The notes: generated from the letters alone by a model not told the origin. Numbered from the stretch's first letter, positions 1 through 8,740 are shown. The stretch is DNA of 64,000 nt from Humibacillus xanthopallidus (GCF_006717145.1 NZ_VFQF01000003.1:1116001-1180000), one strand, 5' to 3'. Numbers and translations are program-made.

Positions 1-2
1 AC

Positions 3-1034
3 TCGGTCGACGGCGGCCGGGTCGACGCGGCAGTGCGCGAGCACCGGGTGCAGGCCCTGCTCGACGGCGTGCCCGTCGTCATGGTCCAGTGCGGGGTCGT
101 CGCCGCCTGGGCCGGGTTCCTGCACGGCACGTGGCCCCTGGCCACCACCCTGCTCGTCGCCAACGCGGTCAGCGGGTTCGACTGGTTCGGCCGCGTCGCC
201 GGCTCGGTCGTCACCGAGGCGCCGGGCGTGCGCGCCTGGATGAACGCCACGAGCGAGCTGGCGGGCGGTGGCGACCTCATGGACGTGCCCGCGGGCATGG
301 ACCTCGTGCGCGGCACGGCCGACGCGCCCCAGCCGGGGCAGCGCGACCCCCTGCGGACTCTCCGCCTGCAGCGTCTGACGGCGATCCACGACGACGGCAC
401 CATCGGTGTGGAGGACGTCGACCTCACCGTCGAGGCAGGCGAGCTGGTGCTCCTGCTCGGCCAGGTCGGCTCGGGCAAGTCGAGCCTGCTGTCGACGCTG
501 GCGGGGCTGACGTCCCATACCGGAAGCGTTCTGTGGAACGGTCGCGTGCTGGCCGAGCCGGAGGTCGGGCTGCGGCCCGGAAGGGTCTCGCACATCGCCC
601 AGGTGCCGCGGGTGCTGTCGGGCAGCTTCACGGGCAACATCGCGCTCGACCACGCCGACCGGCAGGTCGAGCCCGCCCTCGTGACGGCGCGCATGGAGCG
701 CGACGTCGCCGAGGCCGGCGGACCGCAGGCGCTGGTGGGCCACCGTGGCGTCAGGCTCTCCGGCGGGCAGGTGCAGCGGCTGGCCCTCGCCCGCGCGCTC
801 GCCTGCGAGGCCGACCTGCTGCTCGCCGACGACGTCTCCTCGGCCCTCGACGCCGCGACGGAGATCGAGCTCTGGGCGGCCCTGCGCTCCGGCGGGGCCA
901 CCGTCATCGGTGCGACGAGCAAGGCCGCCGCGCTGGCGCAGGCCGACCGTGTCGTCGTCCTCGACGGCGGCCGGGTCGTCGAGACCGCGCCGTGGCGCGA
1001 GCTGGCCCAGCGGTGGGGCCACCTCGCCGGGTGA
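3..1034 (+). CDS. ABC exporter subunit, fused membrane and ATPase domains (5' truncated)
   Basis: The reading frame is open to the window edge and starts inside the protein, so only the last membrane segments and the nucleotide-binding domain are present. The ATPase domain has Walker A GQVGSGKS (nt about 457-484), signature LSGGQ (about 757-771) and Walker B LLLADD (about 815-834). The residue after the Walker B Asp is Asp rather than the catalytic Glu, and the H-loop region reads GATSKAAAL, with Ser where a His is expected. In known heterodimeric exporters (TM287/288 type) such changes mark the subunit carrying the degenerate ATP site. I infer that this is one half of a heterodimer whose partner lies upstream, outside the window. 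The substrate cannot be told. Confidence 0.85.
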   Translation, partial: SVDGGRVDAAVREHRVQALLDGVPVVMVQCGVVAAWAGFLHGTWPLATTLLVANAVSGFDWFGRVAGSVVTEAPGVRAWMNATSELAGGGDLMDVPAGMDLVRGTADAPQPGQRDPLRTLRLQRLTAIHDDGTIGVEDVDLTVEAGELVLLLGQVGSGKSSLLSTLAGLTSHTGSVLWNGRVLAEPEVGLRPGRVSHIAQVPRVLSGSFTGNIALDHADRQVEPALVTARMERDVAEAGGPQALVGHRGVRLSGGQVQRLALARALACEADLLLADDVSSALDAATEIELWAALRSGGATVIGATSKAAALAQADRVVVLDGGRVVETAPWRELAQRWGHLAG

Positions 1035-1113
1035 ACCCACCGTTTCGGCGAGATCATGGCTACCGTCGCGCAGTAGGGCTGTCCGCGCACGCTCGCCTCT
1101 GGGGAACGGGATC

Positions 1114-1479
1114 ATGTTCGACAAGGTCATGCTGCGCCTCGGCCGCGCACCGGAGAGGTACCCCAAGGCTCTGGTGGCGCCCGACCGTGACGAGGGCAAG
1201 GGCGGCGAGGGCGGCGAGGGTGTGCTGTCGTCGTGGTGGACGACCGGCGTCGGCGCCGTCCTCGCGCTCGCGGGGGCGGCCGGCGCCGTCTGGGGGCTGG
1301 TGCAGCTGGGTGGCGCCCTCTCGGCCGACAACCGCTCGAACCCGCTGCGCGAGATCGGTGTCGTCATGGCTGTGGGGGCGACCGCGCTCGGAGCCATCGT
1401 CCTGCTCAGCGGTGCCGGTCTCGTGTGGGCCGCTGCTCGGCGCAGGCGGGCTCGAGGGCCACGGCCCCGGCGGCCATGA
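1114..1479 (+). CDS. Small two-helix membrane protein, unknown function
   Basis: This 121-residue protein has a charged, Gly-rich N-terminal third and two predicted membrane helices (about residues 43-66 and 84-107), and ends in an Arg-rich tail (RRRRARGPRPRRP) that would be cytoplasmic. The ATG at 1114 follows GGGAACGGGATC, a weak ribosome site. A longer in-frame opening upstream overlaps the ABC gene and is probably not translated. No family is recognised. The gene stands alone between the ABC transporter and the DinB-like gene. Confidence 0.6.
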   Translation: MFDKVMLRLGRAPERYPKALVAPDRDEGKGGEGGEGVLSSWWTTGVGAVLALAGAAGAVWGLVQLGGALSADNRSNPLREIGVVMAVGATALGAIVLLSGAGLVWAAARRRRARGPRPRRP

Positions 1480-1537
1480 GGCAGCGATGGAGCTGCGCAG
1501 CGCTGATGCTGTCGGTGCACCGTGCCAAGGTCGGCGG

Positions 1538-2434
1538 ATGACCGAGAGCCACACCGACGACCAGTCCGAGAGCCGGCCCGAGGGCGAGACCGAGAGCCGG
1601 CCCGAGGGCGAGACCGAGAGCCGCCCTGAGGGCCAGTTCGAGAGCCGCACCGCGGGCCCCGGGCAGATCCCTGCACGGGCCCAGCCGGAGAGCCTCAGCG
1701 GCACCACCTTCGTGAATCGCTCCCTGCGCGGCACCAGGTTCGTCAGCTGCGACCTGAGCGACGCGGTCGTGCGGGGGAGCGATGTCGCCGGGATGGAGAT
1801 CGACTCCCCGTGGCTGCTGGAGCAGGGCGGCCGGCTGCTCGTCAACGGCGTCGACGTCGTTGCCTTCGTCGACGCAGAGCTCAACCGTCGCTTCCCGGGG
1901 CGCGCGCTGCGCGAGGCCGGCGACCCTGTGGGCCTACGCTCCGCCTGGGCGGCGGTGGAGTCTGCCTGGGCCGCCACGCTCGACCGCGCGACCGGCATGC
2001 CGGACGGGACGGTCGACGCGAGGGTCGACGGTGAGTGGTCGCTGGCCCAGACCCTGCGGCACCTCGTCATGGCGACTGACGTGTGGCTCGGGAGGGCGGT
2101 TCTCGAGCGGGAGCAGCCCTACCACCCGGTCGGCCTGCCGAACGACGACCACGACAGCGATGCCTACGACGCGTCCGTGTTCTCCGCCGAGGTGCCCTCC
2201 TTCGAGGAGGTTCTCGTGGCGCGGGCCGGGCGTCAGGCGATGGTGCGCGACGTCATCGGCGGGCTGTCGCAGGCTGACCTCTCCGAGCCGCGGCGCAACC
2301 CGCACGACCCGGAGGTCGACGAGACGGTGCTCTCGTGCCTGCGCACGATCCTCGAGGAGGAGTGGGAGCACCACCGGTATGCCGTGCGCGACCTCGACGC
2401 CCTCGCCGCGGGCTCCGCAGACCGGCCGCAGTGA
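1538..2434 (+). CDS. DinB/YfiT-like protein with pentapeptide-type N-terminal region
   Basis: The 298-residue product has three parts. An acidic N-terminus carries three near-identical ESRPEGET-type repeats (about residues 11-34). A short stretch (FVNRSLRGTRFVSCDLSDAVV) resembles a pentapeptide-repeat coil. The rest is a DinB-fold helical bundle with the GEWSLAQTLRHLV motif and a C-terminal WEHHRYAVRDL, whose His residues are typical metal ligands of this fold. DinB-like proteins in actinobacteria include thiol-dependent transferases, but nothing here fixes a substrate. The ATG at 1538 is chosen because the frame upstream runs antisense to, or through, the preceding genes. The repeated acidic leader is probably disordered. 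Confidence 0.75.
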   Translation: MTESHTDDQSESRPEGETESRPEGETESRPEGQFESRTAGPGQIPARAQPESLSGTTFVNRSLRGTRFVSCDLSDAVVRGSDVAGMEIDSPWLLEQGGRLLVNGVDVVAFVDAELNRRFPGRALREAGDPVGLRSAWAAVESAWAATLDRATGMPDGTVDARVDGEWSLAQTLRHLVMATDVWLGRAVLEREQPYHPVGLPNDDHDSDAYDASVFSAEVPSFEEVLVARAGRQAMVRDVIGGLSQADLSEPRRNPHDPEVDETVLSCLRTILEEEWEHHRYAVRDLDALAAGSADRPQ

Positions 2435-2465
2435 GCCCGCAGTGACGCCGGCCGGTGACATGACA

Positions 2466-2490
2466 TCTGTCAGGGCCAGGCGCTGACAGA
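2466..2490. other. Short inverted repeat upstream of a small membrane gene
   Basis: TCTGTCAG (2466-2473) and CTGACAGA (2483-2490) are perfect complements around a 9-nt loop. They lie between the DinB-like gene and the small gene at 2571. It could be an operator or a weak terminator; no regulator is identifiable. Confidence 0.35.
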
Positions 2491-2570
2491 GGGGCCGGGT
2501 CGCCTGGCGCCGGCGCGCCTACCGTCGAAGCAGAACGGGGCCGACGGCCCCACCGGACGGAGGAGACCTC

Positions 2571-2837
2571 GTGTTCTCGCCTCGCAACCTCGTCATCGCC
2601 GGAGTGGTGCTCATCGCCATCGCGCTGGGCTCGTCGGGCCACGGACTCTGGTGGCTCGTCGGCTTCCTGTGGTTCCTGCCGCACCTCGGCAGGAGGGGCC
2701 ACCTCTGTGGTGGCGCCGCTCGCAGGGGCGGCCACGTCGGCGACTCCTCGCAGGCCCCGCAGTCAGACGCGCAGGTCGGATCCCCGGCGCCCGACGCCCA
2801 CCACGACCGTCACGTGGCCTTCCCCGAGACCCGGTGA
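2571..2837 (+). CDS. Small membrane protein, unknown function
   Basis: This 88-residue protein starts at a GTG with a good ribosome site (GGACGGAGGAGACCTC). One or two tightly spaced hydrophobic segments (about residues 7-40, rich in Trp, Gly and Leu) are followed by a basic, His- and Gly-rich hydrophilic tail. Similar tiny phage-shock or envelope-type proteins are common in actinobacteria, but I do not recognise this one. It is monocistronic, with menC starting about 70 nt later. Confidence 0.55.
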   Translation: MFSPRNLVIAGVVLIAIALGSSGHGLWWLVGFLWFLPHLGRRGHLCGGAARRGGHVGDSSQAPQSDAQVGSPAPDAHHDRHVAFPETR

Positions 2838-2906
2838 CGTCCTGAGCCCGCCCACCGCGACCCGTATGTCGCCGACACGCCCAGCGTGGTCGGCCATGAT
2901 GGGGGC

Positions 2907-3920
2907 ATGACCGGCTCGCCCGACCTGCCCGACGTGAGCGACCTCCTCGAGCGCGCGCAGGTCGTCGCGCTGCCGATGCGGGTGCGCTTCCGCGGCGTCG
3001 ACGTTCGCGAGGCCGTGCTCTTCGAGGGACCCTCCGGTTGGGGCGAGTTCGCCCCCTTCGTGGAGTACGACGACCGCGAGGCCTCGCGGTGGCTGGCCTC
3101 CGCGATCGAGGCCGCGTATGCCGCCTGGCCCGATCCGCGTCGAGAGGTCGTCCCCGTCAACGCGACGGTCCCCGCGGTCGGCCCCGACGACGTGCCCGCG
3201 GTGCTTGCCCGCTTTGACGGGTGCGCGACAGCCAAGGTCAAGGTCGCCGAGAGCGGCCAGACCCTCGCCGACGACCTCGACCGGGTGGCGGCGGTGCGCG
3301 ACACGATGGGCCCCTCCGCACGCATCCGGGTCGACGCCAACGGCGGCTGGAGCCTCGACGAGGCCGTCGAGGCCATCGGCAAGCTCGCCGCATACGACCT
3401 CGAGTACGCAGAGCAGCCGTGCGCCACTGTCGACGAGCTTGCTCGATTGCGAAAGGCTCTGGCGCGCAACGGGATCGACGTACCAGTCGCAGCCGACGAG
3501 TCGATCCGCAAGGCTGAGGACCCGCTTCTCGTCGCCCGCCTCGAGGCGGCCGACCTCGTCGTCGTCAAGGTCGCACCGCTCGGCGGCGTCGCGCGGGCGC
3601 TCGAGATCGTCGAGGCGTGTGGACTGCCGGCGGTCGTGTCGTCAGCTCTCGACACGAGCGTCGGCATCGCAGCCGGGGTCGCCCTCGCCGCCGCGCTGCC
3701 CGGTCTCGACCACGCGTGTGGCCTGGGCACGGTCAGCCTCTTCGAGCGCGACGTCGCGCGCCAGCCGCTCCGCCCCCGAGGCGGCGTGCTCGTCCCCGGC
3801 CGCGCCGAGCCGGACCGCGAGGCGCTCGCTGCCCTTGCCGCCCCCGACGAGCGGCAGCGCTGGTGGCGCGAACGTCTCGTCCGGTGCCACGCCCTGCTCG
3901 CTGACGGGAGCCCTCGATGA
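2907..3920 (+). CDS. menC: o-Succinylbenzoate synthase (MenC)
   Basis: This enolase-superfamily enzyme dehydrates SHCHC to o-succinylbenzoate in menaquinone synthesis. It carries the family's catalytic pattern: the KxK pair in TAKVKVAE, metal ligands in RVDANGGW, EYAEQP and VAADESIR, and the second-half Lys in VVVKVAPLGG. At about 337 residues it matches the short actinobacterial MenC. The ATG at 2907 follows GATGGGGGC and is preferred over an in-frame GTG seven codons upstream. It overlaps the next gene by 4 nt (ATGA) and lies opposite menD and menF, forming a men cluster. Confidence 0.9.
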   Translation: MTGSPDLPDVSDLLERAQVVALPMRVRFRGVDVREAVLFEGPSGWGEFAPFVEYDDREASRWLASAIEAAYAAWPDPRREVVPVNATVPAVGPDDVPAVLARFDGCATAKVKVAESGQTLADDLDRVAAVRDTMGPSARIRVDANGGWSLDEAVEAIGKLAAYDLEYAEQPCATVDELARLRKALARNGIDVPVAADESIRKAEDPLLVARLEAADLVVVKVAPLGGVARALEIVEACGLPAVVSSALDTSVGIAAGVALAAALPGLDHACGLGTVSLFERDVARQPLRPRGGVLVPGRAEPDREALAALAAPDERQRWWRERLVRCHALLADGSPR

Positions 3921-4678
3921 TCCACGCCTGCCTCAACGGTGACCGACCCCCGGGTGCGCACCCGCCCATCCCGGTGACCCCTGACGAGCTGGCCCGTTCG
4001 GCTGCGAGCTGCGTCGCGGCCGGAGCCGGCATGGTGCACGTGCACCCCCGCGACGAGCACGGCCGCGAGTCCCTGGCGGCGCGACACGTCGTCGAGACCG
4101 TCACCGCGATCAGGGCCCTCACCCCCGGTCTGCGGGTCAGCGTCACCACCCGTGACGGCATCGTCAACGGCCCGCGAGCAAAGCTGGCGGAGGTCTCCGC
4201 GTGGCCGAGCCCCGACCTCGGTGGGCCCGACTGCGCCAGCGTCAACTGGCACGAGGAGGGTGCACTCGACATCGCAACGGCACTGCGCGAGAAGGGGATC
4301 GGCGTCGAGGCAGGCATCTGGAGCCCGCGCGCGACGATCGCCTTCGTGTCGACGAACTGGCCGTGGCAGGTCGAGCGGGTGCTCATCGAAGTCATCCCCG
4401 GTCAGACGCCCGGCTCCGAGGGCACGTGGGCCGCCGAGCGCATCCTGGCGGCTCTGGGGATGACGCCCGCGCCGTTGCTCGTGCACGGTGAGGACGCGTG
4501 GACCTGGCCCGTGCTCCGCTGGGCCCAGGCTTCGGGCTTCGACGTGCGCATCGGTCTCGAGGACACCCGCTACCTGCCCGACGGCAGCATCGCCCACGGC
4601 AACTCGGAGCTCGTGCGGGTCGCCACCGAGTCCGAGCCCGGCGCGCCCTCTCAGTGGCCGGTGCCCGACCCGCTCTGA
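3917..4678 (+). CDS. BKACE-family (DUF849) beta-keto acid cleavage enzyme
   Basis: BKACE enzymes are Zn-dependent TIM barrels that split beta-keto acids with acetyl-CoA; the founding member cleaves 3-keto-5-aminohexanoate. The family signature is visible: MVHVHPRD near residue 35 (Zn ligands His-x-His), the SVNWHEEG segment, and the late GLEDTRYLPDG motif. At 253 residues it is shorter than the usual 270-310, mainly in loops. It is translationally coupled to menC through ATGA. Its place inside the men cluster is odd, because no menaquinone step needs a BKACE reaction. The substrate is unknown. Confidence 0.8.
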   Translation: MIHACLNGDRPPGAHPPIPVTPDELARSAASCVAAGAGMVHVHPRDEHGRESLAARHVVETVTAIRALTPGLRVSVTTRDGIVNGPRAKLAEVSAWPSPDLGGPDCASVNWHEEGALDIATALREKGIGVEAGIWSPRATIAFVSTNWPWQVERVLIEVIPGQTPGSEGTWAAERILAALGMTPAPLLVHGEDAWTWPVLRWAQASGFDVRIGLEDTRYLPDGSIAHGNSELVRVATESEPGAPSQWPVPDPL

Positions 4679-4684
4679 CCGGTC

Positions 4685-4702
4685 GCCCGGGCGCGCCCGG
4701 GC
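4685..4702. terminator. GC palindrome between convergent genes, possible terminator
   Basis: GCCCGGGCGCGCCCGGGC is a perfect 18-bp palindrome lying between the stop of the BKACE gene and the stop of menD, which converge here. It has no loop or T-tract, so it may instead work as a blocking structure or a site for a factor. It is the only candidate terminator in this 48-nt gap. Confidence 0.4.
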
Positions 4703-4726
4703 TCAGGCCCGAGTGTCGCGCGCCTG

Positions 4727-6490
4727 TCAGAGGGGAGGCACGGCCTGCTGGGCCAGGTCGCGGAGCCACGCGGCTTCGCCCCGCCGGTCGACCCGAGACA
4801 CGGGCACCTCGAGAACCCTGATGCCAGAGGGCTGCTCGTCGAGAGCCGCACCGAGCCGACTGAGATCGGTGACGCGCTCGTATGCCGTGTGGTGCGCCGC
4901 GCACAGTGCCTCAAGGTCGGTGCCATGCGGGGTGCCGAAGACCCGCTCGAACGCGCTGGCGTACGTCCGGTCGCCCTGCTCGAGAGCGCTGAAGATGGCG
5001 CCGCCGTCGTCGCTCAGCACGACGAGCGTCAGGTCGGGTCGCGGCTCGCCCGGGCCGATGAGCAGCCCGTTGGTGTCGTGCAGGAACGTCAGGTCGCCGA
5101 GGTAGGCGATGGTGCGGGACGCGCCCGGCCGGCCGAGCGCCACGCCGACTGCGGTCGACACGACGCCGTCGATGCCGGCGAGGCCGCGGTTGCCGACGAC
5201 GAAGCGGTGCTCGAGCGGGGGCCACGGGGTCGCCATGACGTCGAGGTCGCGAACCGGGTTGGAGGAGCCGACGACGAGGGTCGCGTGGCCCACGACAGCA
5301 CGACCGACGACTGCTGCGACCGCCAGGGGAGAGTCGGTGCGCAACCCGGCATCGATGAGGGCCCCGAGCCGGTCGTCGGCCTCACGCCAGGCGCTGAACC
5401 ACGCGGGGTCGTCGGGGCCAGAGACCGTCGGCACCGCGCCCAGCACCCTCGCCACGCGCCCGGGGTCGGTGGCGACGCCGTCAGGTCCCCGCACGGCCAG
5501 CACCTCGAGGCCGGGATCGCTGAGCATCCCGGTGACGGGGCGCGAGAGGGTGGGGTGCCCGATGACGACGACGCGCTCGACCTCGTCGCGCAGGGCGGTG
5601 GTGAGCAGCAGCCGACCGGTGCGGATCGCCTGGCGACCGATGCGGGCCCCCGAGGTCGGCTCGGCGACGAGCGGCCAGTTCGCCGCCTCGGCCAGCAGCC
5701 GGGCCGCCGGGCCGGCCCCGTCACCCGCGACGACGACGGTGCGCGGCCCGAGAGCGAGCCGGAGCCGGTCTTCGTCGCCTCGCGCCAGCCCCGCCATGGC
5801 GGGATCGTTGCGGTGCGCGCCGTCCTCCGGCCGCGTGACGTCAGCCGTGGCGGGATCGTTGCGGGGATCCCCGTCCCCGGGCCGCGTGACGTCAGCCGTG
5901 GCGGGATCGTTGCGGTGCGCGCCGTCCTCCCGCCGGGTCCACCAGGTGCCGGGGTCGGAGCCTGGTGGCAGGAGGCCACCGTCGAGCTGGAGGTTGAGCT
6001 GCGTCGGGCCGGCCGACGTGCACGCCTCAGTCACCGCAGCGCGGAGCCTCGCATCCTCGTCACCTGCCGTGAGGTCGTGACACGGCGCGAAGACCCCGAA
6101 GATGCCAGCTTGCTCGGTCGTCTGGTTGGCGCCGGCGCCGCGCAGCCGGTCGGGCCGGTCGGCACTGACGACGACGAGGCGCCGGCCGGTGTGGTGGGCC
6201 TCCATGACCGCGGGCAGCAGGTTGCCGACCGCCGTCCCGGACGTCGTGACGACGGCAACCGGACGACGCGAGCCCGTCGTCAGGCCGAGGGCGAGGAAGC
6301 CCGCCGACCGCTCGTCGACCCGCACGTGCAGTCGCAGGTCACCGGCTCCGTCGGCCGCGTGCAGCACGAGCGCGAGGGGAGCCGACCGCGACCCGGGGGC
6401 GAGCACGACGTCGCGCACCCCCGCGAGCCACAGCTCCTGCACGACGCGCAGTGCCAGGGCGTATGCCGTCCGGCTGCCCTCGTCGCCCAT
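4727..6490 (-). CDS. menD: SEPHCHC synthase (MenD) with inserted 17-residue tandem repeat
   Basis: This thiamine-diphosphate enzyme joins 2-oxoglutarate-derived succinyl-semialdehyde to isochorismate, the first committed menaquinone step. The pyrimidine-binding domain has LAPGSRSAP (residues 29-37) and the activating Glu (VRVDERSAGF, E60). The C-terminal diphosphate domain has GDLTFLHDTNG and VVLSDDGGAIF. At 587 residues it is slightly longer than usual. The excess is a linker built of three near-identical 17-residue units (51-bp period, about 5798-5950) between the first and middle domains. It is followed 12 nt upstream on the same strand by menF, so menF-menD form an operon. Confidence 0.92.
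   Translation of the reverse strand: MGDEGSRTAYALALRVVQELWLAGVRDVVLAPGSRSAPLALVLHAADGAGDLRLHVRVDERSAGFLALGLTTGSRRPVAVVTTSGTAVGNLLPAVMEAHHTGRRLVVVSADRPDRLRGAGANQTTEQAGIFGVFAPCHDLTAGDEDARLRAAVTEACTSAGPTQLNLQLDGGLLPPGSDPGTWWTRREDGAHRNDPATADVTRPGDGDPRNDPATADVTRPEDGAHRNDPAMAGLARGDEDRLRLALGPRTVVVAGDGAGPAARLLAEAANWPLVAEPTSGARIGRQAIRTGRLLLTTALRDEVERVVVIGHPTLSRPVTGMLSDPGLEVLAVRGPDGVATDPGRVARVLGAVPTVSGPDDPAWFSAWREADDRLGALIDAGLRTDSPLAVAAVVGRAVVGHATLVVGSSNPVRDLDVMATPWPPLEHRFVVGNRGLAGIDGVVSTAVGVALGRPGASRTIAYLGDLTFLHDTNGLLIGPGEPRPDLTLVVLSDDGGAIFSALEQGDRTYASAFERVFGTPHGTDLEALCAAHHTAYERVTDLSRLGAALDEQPSGIRVLEVPVSRVDRRGEAAWLRDLAQQAVPPL
5798..5950. repeat. 51-bp tandem repeat, three copies, inside menD
   Basis: The sequence GGCGGGATCGTTGCGG recurs at 5798, 5849 and 5900, exactly 51 bp apart. 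The intervening bases are nearly identical (CGCGTGACGTCAGCC is shared by the spacers). Because 51 is a multiple of three, the repeat encodes a 17-residue unit (RNDPATADVTRP plus DGAH or DGDP) without breaking the menD frame. Confidence 0.9.
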
Positions 6491-6502
6491 GCCGGCCCCG
6501 GC

Positions 6503-7798
6503 TCAGTCGCCCGAGAGGGCGTCGCGCATCGGGATGAGCTTCGCCGTCGACTCGGCGACCTCGGCCTCGGGGTCCGACCCCGCGACGATGCCGCACCCGG
6601 CATACAGCCTGATCTGGCTCGCGTCGCCGGGGGCGAAGGCGCCGCTGCGCAGGGCGATGCCCCACGCGCCGTCACCGCCGGCGTCCATCCAGCCCACCGG
6701 GCCGGCGTAGCGGCCGCGGTCCATGTGCTCGAGCTCGCCGATGAGCTGGACGGCGCGGGCGGTCGGCGTGCCCCCGACGGCGGCGGACGGGTGGAGCGAG
6801 GCGGCGAGCGTGAGGGAGGAGGCGTCGTCGGCGCTCACGGCAGCGACGTCGGTCGCGAGGTGCATGACGTTGGGCAGGTGCAGCACGAAGGGCGCCTCGG
6901 GCACGTTCATCGACGACGAGTGCGGCTCGAGGGCGTCGGCGACGGACCGCACGGCGTACTCGTGCTCCTCGAGGTCCTTGGAGGACCGGGCGAGCGACGC
7001 GGCGAGGCCGAGGTCCTTCGCGTCGTCGCCGGTGCGGCGGATCGTGCCCGCGAGCACCCGCGAGGTGATGAGGCCCTGGTCGCGCCGGACGAGCAGCTCG
7101 GGCGTCGCGCCGACGAGACCGGCCACCGAGAAGACCCAGGTGTTCTCGTAGCGCTCGGCGAGGCGGCGCAGCAGCCACCGCGCGTCGATGGGGGACCGGG
7201 CGCTCGCGACGAGGTCACGGGCGAGCACGACCTTGTCGACCTCACCGGCGTTGATGCGGGCGACGGCCTCCGCGACCGAGTGGGCGTAGTCGGCCGGCGA
7301 GACCGAGCCGTCGGCGAAGGTGACACCCTGCGGCGGCTCGGGATCGCTTGCGGGAGTTGGGGACTCGAGGATCGTCAGCTGCGGGTCGAGCGAGACCGTG
7401 GTCAGCCAGGTGCGTCCGTCGCGGCGGCCGACGATCGTCGAGGGCACGACGAGCCGCGCGCTCTCGGCGGAGTCGTCGGCGAAGGGGAAGGAGCCGAAGC
7501 TGACGAGGCCGGTGCCCGGGCGCTCGACCTCGTCACGCACGACGGCGTGGCTCACGACCTCGCGCCACCACGCCTCGGCGTCGCGGAAGCGGTCCGGCCC
7601 GCGCGACTCGAAGGTCAGGGCGCGGCCCCAGCCGACGAGACCCTCGCCGCGGCGGACCCACGACACGAGCTGGTCTGGCTCGGCGCCGGCGGGCAGCAGG
7701 GTCAGCAGCGGGTCCGTCAGCTCGAGGGGCGCCGTGCGCACGACGAGCGTCGGGGCCGTCGCGGGTGACGGCGCTTCGGGGACGGGAAGCGTGGACAT
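6503..7798 (-). CDS. menF: Isochorismate synthase (MenF/EntC family)
   Basis: The product converts chorismate to isochorismate, the entry to menaquinone. The 431-residue protein has the chorismate-binding domain: the general-base Lys in [21 protein letters not shown], the [10 protein letters not shown] segment, [11 protein letters not shown], and the Mg-binding region [18 protein letters not shown] near the C-terminus. The ATG at 7798 is chosen; an in-frame extension to 7879 is Gly/Ala-rich and looks non-coding. Because menD follows directly, menaquinone rather than siderophore synthesis is the likely role. It is divergent from menG, 125 nt away. Confidence 0.9.
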   Translation of the reverse strand: MSTLPVPEAPSPATAPTLVVRTAPLELTDPLLTLLPAGAEPDQLVSWVRRGEGLVGWGRALTFESRGPDRFRDAEAWWREVVSHAVVRDEVERPGTGLVSFGSFPFADDSAESARLVVPSTIVGRRDGRTWLTTVSLDPQLTILESPTPASDPEPPQGVTFADGSVSPADYAHSVAEAVARINAGEVDKVVLARDLVASARSPIDARWLLRRLAERYENTWVFSVAGLVGATPELLVRRDQGLITSRVLAGTIRRTGDDAKDLGLAASLARSSKDLEEHEYAVRSVADALEPHSSSMNVPEAPFVLHLPNVMHLATDVAAVSADDASSLTLAASLHPSAAVGGTPTARAVQLIGELEHMDRGRYAGPVGWMDAGGDGAWGIALRSGAFAPGDASQIRLYAGCGIVAGSDPEAEVAESTAKLIPMRDALSGD

Positions 7799-7923
7799 CG
7801 CCAGCAATGCTACGGCTGCCGCACCACCTCCCCGCGCCAGTCGGTCGGCACCGGTCCGGCCGAGCCCGCCGGACGGCATACCGCAGCGCTCGGAGACACC
7901 ACGTCGGGTGCGAGGATGGGCGC

Positions 7924-8616
7924 ATGACCCGCGCCCAGCTCGACAAGAAGCCCGTCGATGTCGCGTCGATGTTCGACACCGTCGCCGAGAAGTACGACGT
8001 GACCAACGACGTGCTCTCCCTCGGCCAGGACCGGCTGTGGCGCCGCGCCGTCGTCAAGGCCGTCGACGCGAAGCCGGGGGAGCGGATCCTCGACATCGCC
8101 GCCGGCACGGGCACCTCGAGCGAGCCGTGGGCCGACCGTGAGATCGAGGTCGTGCCGGCCGACTTCTCGCTCGGCATGCTGCGCGTCGGCAACCGGCGCC
8201 GCCCCGACATGGCCTTCACGGCCGCCGACGCGATGAGCCTGCCGTTCGCCGACGCGAGCTTCGACGTCGTGACGATGAGCTTCGGCCTGCGCAACGTCGC
8301 CGACGCCGCCACGGCGCTGCGCGAGTTCCTCCGCGTGACCAAGCCGGGCGGGCGACTGCTCGTCTGCGAGTTCAGCCAGCCCGTCAACAAGGCCTTCCGC
8401 ACCGTCTACAGCAACTACCTCATGCGGGCGCTGCCGTCGGTCGCGCGGCGCACGTCGAGCAACCCCGACTCCTACGTCTACCTCGCCGAGTCGATCCGCG
8501 CCTGGCCGCCGCAGGGCGAGCTCGCCCGCACCATCGAGCAGGCCGGCTGGCAGCAGGTCGGCTGGACCAACCTCACCGGCGGCGTCGTCGCCCTCCACCA
8601 CGGCACCAAGCGCTGA
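7924..8616 (+). CDS. menG: Demethylmenaquinone methyltransferase (MenG/UbiE)
   Basis: This 230-residue SAM-dependent methyltransferase carries out the last ring methylation of menaquinone. The UbiE family marks are clear: [17 protein letters not shown] near the start, the SAM loop [21 protein letters not shown], and the [18 protein letters not shown] signature. It starts at the ATG at 7924 close behind GAGGATGGGC, which could be a weak Shine-Dalgarno or a -10-like element. A large perfect inverted repeat follows its stop codon. Confidence 0.93.
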   Translation: MTRAQLDKKPVDVASMFDTVAEKYDVTNDVLSLGQDRLWRRAVVKAVDAKPGERILDIAAGTGTSSEPWADREIEVVPADFSLGMLRVGNRRRPDMAFTAADAMSLPFADASFDVVTMSFGLRNVADAATALREFLRVTKPGGRLLVCEFSQPVNKAFRTVYSNYLMRALPSVARRTSSNPDSYVYLAESIRAWPPQGELARTIEQAGWQQVGWTNLTGGVVALHHGTKR

Positions 8617-8626
8617 CCCTTCCGAG

Positions 8627-8708
8627 GTCGAGTGGCCCCGTCGTCACACGGGTCCCAGCGGAAGGGCACCGTTGAGCGGTCAGGCGTGTGACGACGGGGC
8701 CACTCGAC
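8627..8708. repeat. 23-bp perfect inverted repeat, 36-nt spacer (TCGAG family)
   Basis: The arms at 8627-8649 and 8686-8708 are perfect reverse complements over 23 bp. The outer 11 bases, GTCGAGTGGCC, are the same core as the repeat array at 42543-42682. It lies 10 nt after the menG stop and could act as a terminator, but there is no T-tract and the spacer is long, so it is more likely a member of the dispersed repeat family. Confidence 0.85.
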
Positions 8709-8740
8709 GGTTGGGTTGTGCAGGGTTAGGTATGCCTTAT

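Noticed and set aside
89-2434. 781-codon frame overlapping the ABC and DinB genes
   Set aside because: Its first half is an Arg/Ala-rich shadow of other genes. Only the last 298 codons, from 1538, encode a recognisable protein.
4889-7768. Very long plus-strand frame opposite menD and menF
   Set aside because: Antisense shadow typical of high-GC DNA, rich in Arg and Gly; menD and menF on the minus strand have complete motif sets.
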